From contig CAAGBE010000066.1 of assembly GCA_900768005.1 (NCBI GenBank), positions 1 through 11,949 on the forward strand: DNA of 11,949 nucleotides, given 5' to 3'. Origin of the DNA: Clostridia bacterium. GTDB lineage: Bacteria; Bacillota; Clostridia; UMGS1883. Positions 7,531 through 11,949 of the stretch are shown piece after piece. The notes below the pieces were generated by a model that did no database searches, had not been told where the DNA came from, and was given only the letters and a program-made list of their open reading frames with translations. Within the stretch, counting starts at the first letter, position 1, and each line of letters opens with the position of its first letter. Both the position numbers and the translations under genes were made by a program.

Positions 7531-7559
7531 TTGACAAACATAACCAATAGTGATAAACT
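7531..7559 (+). promoter_or_regulatory. htpG promoter
   Basis: Perfect TTGACA (7531-7536), 17-base spacer, and a weak -10 TAAACT (7554-7559) rescued by an extended TGA just before it (7551-7553). The predicted +1 is near 7566, inside the CIRCE operator, the usual geometry for HrcA repression. Confidence 0.75.
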
Positions 7560-7562
7560 ATA

Positions 7563-7589
7563 TTAGCACTCTCGTTTGGAGAGTGCTAA
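7563..7589. promoter_or_regulatory. CIRCE operator (HrcA binding site)
   Basis: TTAGCACTC, nine bases, GAGTGCTAA: an exact match to the CIRCE consensus bound by the heat-shock repressor HrcA. It covers the predicted transcription start and ends 26 bases before the htpG ATG. The same inverted repeat will form a hairpin at the 5' end of the mRNA. Confidence 0.97.
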
Positions 7590-7615
7590 TTATCATTCTG
7601 AAAGGATGTAATACT

Positions 7616-9505
7616 ATGGCAAAAAAGCAGTTTAAAGCAGAATCCAAAAGACTGCTGGATATGATGATTAACTCAATTTATACTCACAAGGAGATTTTCC
7701 TCAGAGAGATTATTTCCAATTCATCTGATGCACTTGACAAGCTGTGCTACAAGTCTATCACAGACGGAAAGACGGGCATCAGCCGTGAGGACCTTTATAT
7801 TAAGGTAACAATTGACAAGGAAAACCGCATTGTAAAGGTAAGTGACAACGGTATCGGTATGACTGCCGAGGAGCTTGAAAAAAACCTTGGTACAATCGCA
7901 AAAAGCGGTTCTCTCCAGTTCAAAACAGATATGGAGAAGCAGGAGGATATTGACATTATAGGTCAGTTCGGTGTAGGCTTTTACAGTGCATTTATGGTGG
8001 CTGAAAAGGTTACCGTTATTACCAAGGCATTCGGTGAAGAGCAGGCATACTGCTGGGAATCGGACGGTGCTGACGGCTACACCATTACCGAAACGGGCAA
8101 GGACGGTCACGGTACAGACATTTATATGAAGATAAAGGCAGACGGAGAGGATGAAAAATACAGCGAATACCTCGAAACCTTTATGCTTCGCAGTCTTATT
8201 AAGAAATATTCCGACTACATCCGCTACCCCATTAAAATGGATATTGAAAAATCAAGAAAGGTTGAAAAACCCGACTCCGACAAGCCCGAATATGAAAAGT
8301 ATATCGAGGAAGAAACCGTTAACAGTATGGTACCCTTGTGGCAGAGAAGCAAGGATGAGGTTTCTGACGAGGACTTAAACGGCTTTTACAAGGACAAGTT
8401 CTTCGATATGAAAGACCCTGCCCTTACAATCCGTGCAGATGTTGAGGGTGCTTTTTCCTACAAGGCACTTCTTTTCGTTCCTGAAAATACGCCTATGGGC
8501 TACTACACCAAGGAATACAGAAAGGGATTGGAGCTTTATTCCTCCGGTGTTATGATTATGGACAACTGTGAGGACCTTATCCCCGAGCATTTCCGTTTTG
8601 TAAAGGGTGTTGTTGACTCTCAGGATTTGTCGCTTAACATTTCACGTGAAATGCTTCAGCACGACCGTCAGCTTACTGCAATCCGTAATAATATTGAGAA
8701 GAAAATTAAGCATGAGCTTAAAAAACTCCTGAGTAACGACCCCGAAAAGTATGAAAAATTCTGGCAGAGCTTCGGGCTTCAGTTAAAATATGGTATTGTT
8801 GCAGACTACGGTGCACACCGTGAGCTTCTCAAGGACTTGATTCTGTACCATTCCTCCAATGAGAAGAAGCTCGTAACCCTCCAGCGTTATGTGGAGCTTA
8901 TGCCCGAGGAACAGAAATACATCTACTATGCCTGCGGTGAAACCATTGCCAAGATTGACAATCTTCCTCAGACAGAGCCTTTAAAGGACAAGGGTTACTC
9001 CATCCTTTATATGACAGATGAGGTTGACGAATTTGTTATAAATATGCTTGGTGAAATTGACGGCAAGCAGTTTAGGAGCATTAATGATAAGGACCTCGGC
9101 ATTGAAACCGAGGAGGAGAAGAGCGATATTGAGGCAAAGCAGGAAGAAAATCAGGTAATGCTTGACTATCTTCGTGACTCTCTTGACGGCAAGGTAGCCA
9201 CAGTCCGCCTTTCAAACAAACTGAAATCCCACCCCGTATGCCTTACAACAGACGGTGAGGTTTCTCTTGAAATGGAAAAATATTTTGCAACAATCCCCGG
9301 CGACCATCCTGATGTGAAAGCACAGCGAGTTCTGGAGATAAACCCCACTCATAAGGCATTCTATATGCTTCAGGATACATGGCAGCTTGATAAGGACAGA
9401 TGTGCAAAACTTGGTAAGCTTCTTTATAATCAGGCATTACTCATTGCGGATATTTCGATAGAGAATCCTGCAGAGTATACAGATTTATTCTGGGAGTTAA
9501 TATAA
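7616..9505 (+). CDS. htpG: HtpG, bacterial Hsp90 chaperone
   Basis: 629 aa, typical length. HtpG is a cytosolic homodimeric ATP-dependent chaperone that remodels client proteins. The GHKL ATPase domain shows Glu31 and Asn35 in EIISNSSDALDK, Asp77 in DNGIGM (77-82), the lid segment GTIAKSG (92-98) and GQFGVGFYSAF (116-126). The middle domain carries Arg344 in NISREMLQ, the conserved arginine that contacts the ATP gamma-phosphate. The C-terminal dimerisation domain is complete. The start at 7616 follows AAAGGATG (7601-7608); an in-frame ATG at 7550 is rejected because it lies upstream of the CIRCE site and the predicted transcription start. The CIRCE operator predicts induction when HrcA is inactive, for example at high temperature. 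Confidence 0.98.
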   Translation: MAKKQFKAESKRLLDMMINSIYTHKEIFLREIISNSSDALDKLCYKSITDGKTGISREDLYIKVTIDKENRIVKVSDNGIGMTAEELEKNLGTIAKSGSLQFKTDMEKQEDIDIIGQFGVGFYSAFMVAEKVTVITKAFGEEQAYCWESDGADGYTITETGKDGHGTDIYMKIKADGEDEKYSEYLETFMLRSLIKKYSDYIRYPIKMDIEKSRKVEKPDSDKPEYEKYIEEETVNSMVPLWQRSKDEVSDEDLNGFYKDKFFDMKDPALTIRADVEGAFSYKALLFVPENTPMGYYTKEYRKGLELYSSGVMIMDNCEDLIPEHFRFVKGVVDSQDLSLNISREMLQHDRQLTAIRNNIEKKIKHELKKLLSNDPEKYEKFWQSFGLQLKYGIVADYGAHRELLKDLILYHSSNEKKLVTLQRYVELMPEEQKYIYYACGETIAKIDNLPQTEPLKDKGYSILYMTDEVDEFVINMLGEIDGKQFRSINDKDLGIETEEEKSDIEAKQEENQVMLDYLRDSLDGKVATVRLSNKLKSHPVCLTTDGEVSLEMEKYFATIPGDHPDVKAQRVLEINPTHKAFYMLQDTWQLDKDRCAKLGKLLYNQALLIADISIENPAEYTDLFWELI

Positions 9506-9522
9506 TAAAAAGGAGAACGAAA

Positions 9523-10509
9523 ATGAAAAAAGTTACAAAAATTTTAGGGTTAATTATGGCGGTAGTGATGATGTTGTCACTTACCATAAGTGCGGCAAGC
9601 GGAAAATATGAAATCATACGTCATGATTTAAACGATTACAGCGAGTTCGTTGCGGCTACAATAAATGGTAATTATAAGATAGGACATAACAAGGTTCATG
9701 ATACAGATGAATATATACTTGAAGCAGGAGCATCGGTTACTATCCAACTGCCTACAAAAGCGATATTTGTTCTGGATGATGAAAAGAACTATTTTGATGA
9801 CGACGTCACAGTTTACTATGCAAGTGCCTTCGACGGAGTAGCTGTTACTTCGGACAGATGTACAGTAACAAATATGGTAAAGGATTCCAATACCGACGGC
9901 GGTGAACTGCAGTTTTTTTATAAGAGCGGATTGAAAGTTACTTTTAACAAACCCGGAAAATATACAATAGAAACCTATGGTGCGTGTGAAATTCCCACAT
10001 CCAGAGATACCAGCTTATATGTTCCTTTCACCGTTGTGGAAAAGGGCGGAATTGCCAGAATGGAAGAGGAAGAAAGAAAGGCAAATACTGCAAAATATAA
10101 CAATGCCAAGGTATTGGTAAACGGCGTTCCCACAACATTTGAGGCGTATAATTTCAGCGGAAATAACTACTTCAAGCTACGTGACCTTGCTATGGCTGTA
10201 AACGGAACAGAAAAACAGTTTGAAGTTTCGTGGGATGCAATTTCACAAAGCATTACTATCACCCCCAACACAGCGTATACTCCCGTTGGCGGAGAGCTCG
10301 TCGCAGGTGACGGCACGGATAAAGTGGGCAAGCCTAACGAAAATCCGTTGAGCTACCGTTTTTATGCACATTATTTAAAAGCGTATAATATAAATGGTAA
10401 CAACTACTTTAAGCTGAGAGATATCTGTAAGCTTCTTGATATCGGAGTAACATGGGATGGTGCAACAAGCACAATTGGTATAGACACAACAATTCCATAC
10501 ACAGAATAA
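9523..10509 (+). CDS. Secreted protein with duplicated stalk-like (copper amine oxidase N-terminal-like) domain
   Basis: 328 aa. AGGAGA (9511-9516) places the start. A classic signal peptide covers residues 1-25 (KK, then hydrophobic ILGLIMAVVMMLSLTISA). Residues about 26-172 look like an all-beta domain (alternating hydrophobics, ending GKYTIETYGA...YVPFTVVEKG) that I cannot name. After a charged linker (EEEERK, 181-186) come two related segments: LVNGVPTTFEAYNFSGNNYFKLRDLAMAV at about 198-226 with VSWDAISQSITI, and KAYNINGNNYFKLRDICKLL (286-305) with VTWDGATSTIGI. These resemble the stalk domain PF07833 seen on many clostridial exoproteins. It follows htpG by 17 bases with no promoter visible, so it may share the CIRCE-controlled transcript. 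No membrane or wall anchor is seen beyond the signal. Function unknown; probably a cell-envelope-associated exoprotein. Confidence 0.85.
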   Translation: MKKVTKILGLIMAVVMMLSLTISAASGKYEIIRHDLNDYSEFVAATINGNYKIGHNKVHDTDEYILEAGASVTIQLPTKAIFVLDDEKNYFDDDVTVYYASAFDGVAVTSDRCTVTNMVKDSNTDGGELQFFYKSGLKVTFNKPGKYTIETYGACEIPTSRDTSLYVPFTVVEKGGIARMEEEERKANTAKYNNAKVLVNGVPTTFEAYNFSGNNYFKLRDLAMAVNGTEKQFEVSWDAISQSITITPNTAYTPVGGELVAGDGTDKVGKPNENPLSYRFYAHYLKAYNINGNNYFKLRDICKLLDIGVTWDGATSTIGIDTTIPYTE

Positions 10510-10513
10510 TAAC

Positions 10514-10547
10514 AAAACGGATGTAAACTAAGTTTACATCCGTTTTT
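10514..10547. terminator. Bidirectional intrinsic terminator after htpG unit
   Basis: AAAACGGATGTAAACT (10514-10529) and AGTTTACATCCGTTTT (10531-10546) form a perfect 16-bp inverted repeat around one A (effective loop about 5 bases), with T at 10543-10547 for plus-strand transcripts and the mirror U-run for the minus-strand gene ending at 10554. Confidence 0.88.
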
Positions 10548-10553
10548 ACTGCG

Positions 10554-10823
10554 TCAAATTTCTTGTTCGTGGTGTGTGAAAAAGACTTCCTTAATCAGCT
10601 TATACAAAATTACTATGCCTATAATAACGTAAACGCACGCAATATGTAAAACGAGTTCGTAGATTGTTACAAGGTTGACCCCGCCGACAATACAGGGCTT
10701 CGTTATTTCCTGTCTCCATTTCAGAATATCGACCAGATTGTAAATTCCTGCATATATAAACCGACCGGAAACACCAAGGAGCAAAATCCGCAAAAGGCAT
10801 CTGAGAAAACTACAATTTTTCAT
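10554..10823 (-). CDS. Small two-helix membrane protein of unknown function
   Basis: 89 aa, family not recognised. The start is the ATG at 10821-10823, with GGGAGA (10836-10831) eight bases upstream; a longer frame from a TTG at 10853 has no ribosome site. Two hydrophobic segments are visible, about 8-33 (LRCLLRILLLGVSGRFIYAGIYNLV) and 50-77 (LVTIYELVLHIACVYVIIGIVILYKL), joined by a short polar loop with a cysteine (TKPCIVGG) and followed by a charged tail ending HHEQEI. It lies only about 32 bases after a minus-strand intrinsic terminator (10855-10885) and has no clear promoter in between, so it would be expressed mainly by read-through of the structured RNA upstream. It ends at the bidirectional hairpin 10514-10547. 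A real gene is likely but not certain. Confidence 0.62.
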   Translation of the reverse strand: MKNCSFLRCLLRILLLGVSGRFIYAGIYNLVDILKWRQEITKPCIVGGVNLVTIYELVLHIACVYVIIGIVILYKLIKEVFFTHHEQEI

Positions 10824-10854
10824 AAAACCATCTCCCGTAAAAAATTTATGCAAT

Positions 10855-10885
10855 AAAAAAGTGCGCAGCCCTCAGGACTACGCAC
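10855..10885 (-). terminator. Intrinsic terminator ending the structured RNA
   Basis: On the minus strand GTGCGTAGTCCT (10885-10874) pairs with AGGGCTGCGCAC (10872-10861), including two G-U wobbles that would be mismatches on the plus strand, followed by six T (10860-10855). The wobbles show it is made for the minus strand. It lies between the structured RNA and the 89-aa gene. Confidence 0.85.
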
Positions 10886-11026
10886 CGAAAAATGCACGCC
10901 TGAAAGCTACCACGCAAACAGAATAAAAGCAAACCCACAAAAGTATGCAATTTAAAGCATGCATTTTTACACAATGTAAAATACACACTTTCGGGAGTTT
11001 TAATACTTCTATTAAGTTTACGTGGT
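10855..11026 (-). ncRNA. Structured RNA of about 170 nt: leader/attenuator or short 6S-like RNA
   Basis: The predicted +1 (A11026) is also the first base of an 11-bp closing stem: ACCACGTAAAC (11026-11016) with GTTTGCGTGGT (10919-10909), one G-U. Next is an asymmetric bubble: 15 bases on the 5' side (11015-11001), able to form a small TAATA-GAAG-TATTA hairpin, and 11 on the 3' side (10930-10920). Above it is a 17-bp upper stem, 11000-10983 with 10931-10948, with a single C-U mismatch. The apical part is A/U-rich and contains a hairpin at 10981-10965. 3' of the closing stem, 10908-10899 can pair with 10876-10867 (10 bp), in competition with the terminator hairpin. Closing stem, bubble and rod recall 6S RNA, but the rod is only about 118 nt; the competing terminator and position suggest a cis-acting leader. 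No known riboswitch motif was recognised. Confidence 0.6.
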
Positions 11027-11032
11027 AAAATT

Positions 11033-11061
11033 ATTCTATCATAATATGGCAGAATATACAA
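11033..11061 (-). promoter_or_regulatory. Promoter of the structured RNA
   Basis: Minus-strand TTGTAT (11061-11056), 17-base spacer ending in TGA (extended -10), and TAGAAT (11038-11033). The weak -35 is compensated by the TGn element. The predicted +1 at 11026 coincides with the first paired base of the RNA's closing stem. Confidence 0.7.
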
Positions 11062-11090
11062 CTATTTTTTAAAAATTCCCATTACAGGAC

Positions 11091-11128
11091 AAAAAAACAG
11101 ATGCAACCCAGCGTTTGCATCTGTTTTT
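11091..11128 (-). terminator. Intrinsic terminator of recA
   Basis: TTGCATCTGTTTTT (11115-11128) and AAAAACAGATGCAA (11093-11106) form a perfect 14-bp stem around an 8-base loop. On the minus strand the U-run is seven bases (11097-11091). It lies seven bases past the recA stop codon and isolates recA from the downstream RNA unit. Confidence 0.9.
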
Positions 11129-11134
11129 ACCTGT

Positions 11135-11949
11135 TTATTCTGATTTTTTTTCCAGAAGTGGCATACCCATTTTTTCACGAATCTGATTTTCAATCATATC
11201 GGTAAATTCGGGGTTTTCAATCATATAATTCTTTACGTTTTCTCTGCCCTGACCGAGTCTTTCGTCGTTATAACTGAACCACGAACCACCCTTTTTGATG
11301 ATTTCAAGGTTTACCGCCACGTCGAGGATATTACCCTCACGGGAGATTCCCTTGCCGTACATCATATCAAACTCCGCCTCACGAAATGGGGGAGCAACCT
11401 TGTTTTTAACAATCTTAACACGGGTGCGGTTTCCGATAAATTCGCTACCGTTTTTAAGGACTTCAATCTTTCTTACATCCATTCGTACAGATGCGTAGAA
11501 TTTCAGCGCACGTCCGCCTGCAGTTGTTTCGGGATTGCCGTACATAACACCGATTTTTTCACGGAGCTGATTGATGAATATACATATAGTGTTGCTCTTA
11601 TTTACAACACCTGCCAATTTACGGAGTGCCTGACTCATCAGCCTTGCCTGAACACCAACGTGGCTGTCGCCCATTTCACCGTCAATTTCCGCCTTGGGAA
11701 CGAGGGCTGCAACGGAGTCAACAACGATTACATCGATTGCACCGCTTCGTACAAGTGCCTCGGTAATTTCAAGTGCCTGCTCGCCTGTGTCGGGCTGTGA
11801 AACTACCAATGAATCAACATCAACACCCAATGCACCCGCATATGTAGGGTCAAGAGCGTGTTCCGCATCAATAAATGCCGCTTCACCGCCCATTTTCTGT
11901 GCCTGTGCAATTATGTGAAGCGCGATTGTTGTCTTACCGCTGGATTCGG
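11135..11949 (-). CDS. recA: RecA recombinase, 5'-truncated by window edge
   Basis: RecA coats single-stranded DNA, drives strand exchange and activates LexA self-cleavage in the SOS response. The last 270 residues are present; the first 65 or so lie beyond base 11949. The frame continues upstream of the ATG at 11893 through the Walker A motif ESSGKTT (11947-11927; catalytic Lys codon 11935-11933), so that ATG is internal. Visible next are EHALDPTYA, Walker B VIVVDSVAALVP, loop L1 (GEMGDSHVGVQARLMSQALRKLAG), INQLREKIGVMYGNPETTAGGRALKFYASVR spanning L2, and KNKVAPPFREAEFDMMYGKGIS. The C-terminal acidic tail is short (LLEKKSE). It ends at the terminator 11091-11128. Confidence 0.98.
   Translation of the reverse strand, partial: ESSGKTTIALHIIAQAQKMGGEAAFIDAEHALDPTYAGALGVDVDSLVVSQPDTGEQALEITEALVRSGAIDVIVVDSVAALVPKAEIDGEMGDSHVGVQARLMSQALRKLAGVVNKSNTICIFINQLREKIGVMYGNPETTAGGRALKFYASVRMDVRKIEVLKNGSEFIGNRTRVKIVKNKVAPPFREAEFDMMYGKGISREGNILDVAVNLEIIKKGGSWFSYNDERLGQGRENVKNYMIENPEFTDMIENQIREKMGMPLLEKKSE

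Noticed and set aside
7550..7615. Upstream in-frame ATG extending HtpG by 22 residues
   Set aside because: It lies before the predicted transcription start and the CIRCE operator; family N-termini match the start at 7616, which has its own ribosome site.
10890..10925. T-box-like UGGUA segment in the RNA leader
   Set aside because: UGGUAGC lacks the invariant ACCGCG continuation of T-box antiterminators, there is no stem I specifier pattern, and the downstream gene is not amino-acid-related.
10846..11061. 71-codon minus-strand open frame overlapping the structured RNA
   Set aside because: It would begin at the promoter, upstream of the predicted transcription start, and runs through the RNA stems into the terminator.

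Overview
The window looks like a chromosomal segment of a Gram-positive, Clostridia-type Firmicute. Evidence is a perfect CIRCE operator, an S-layer-homology (SLH) surface protein, Firmicute-type promoters and strong GGAGG ribosome binding sites, intrinsic terminators at nearly every gene end, and clostridial-looking GyrA, RecA, S9 and L13 sequences. I cannot fix the genus. No rRNA, tRNA, CRISPR array, prophage or transposase is visible.

Layout. Positions 1-3189 (+) hold gyrA, cut at its 5' end, and a small acidic single-pass membrane protein of unknown function, probably co-transcribed. A perfect hairpin (3193-3225) separates them from the convergent rplM-rpsI operon (- strand, 4099-3251). 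The 4100-4351 gap carries two back-to-back promoters and, between them, five 10-bp units in helical phase. Rightward follow a secreted CotH-kinase-like protein with three SLH domains (4352-6526) and, 11 bases on, a TtcA-family tRNA thiolase (6538-7254), ending in an intrinsic terminator. The 361-base gap 7255-7615 holds a near-identical 20-bp direct-repeat pair around a non-coding segment, then the promoter and CIRCE operator of htpG. htpG (7616-9505) is followed after 17 bases by a secreted protein with a duplicated stalk-like domain (9523-10509) and a bidirectional terminator.

Positions 10554-11134 (- strand) contain a two-helix small membrane protein (89 aa). It is preceded by a well-formed structured RNA of about 170 nt with its own promoter, a closing stem starting exactly at the predicted +1, an asymmetric bubble, a long upper stem and a 3' terminator that has a competing 10-bp antiterminator pairing. 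I did not recognise it as a known riboswitch. Its overall shape resembles a short 6S RNA, while its position suggests a regulatory leader. Last is recA (- strand), cut at its 5' end by the window edge.

Most of the window is housekeeping: topology (gyrA), recombination (recA), ribosome (rplM, rpsI), tRNA modification (ttcA-like) and chaperone (htpG). The accessory and possibly novel parts are the SLH-anchored CotH-like kinase, the htpG-linked secreted protein, the phased repeats, and above all the structured RNA with its small membrane protein.
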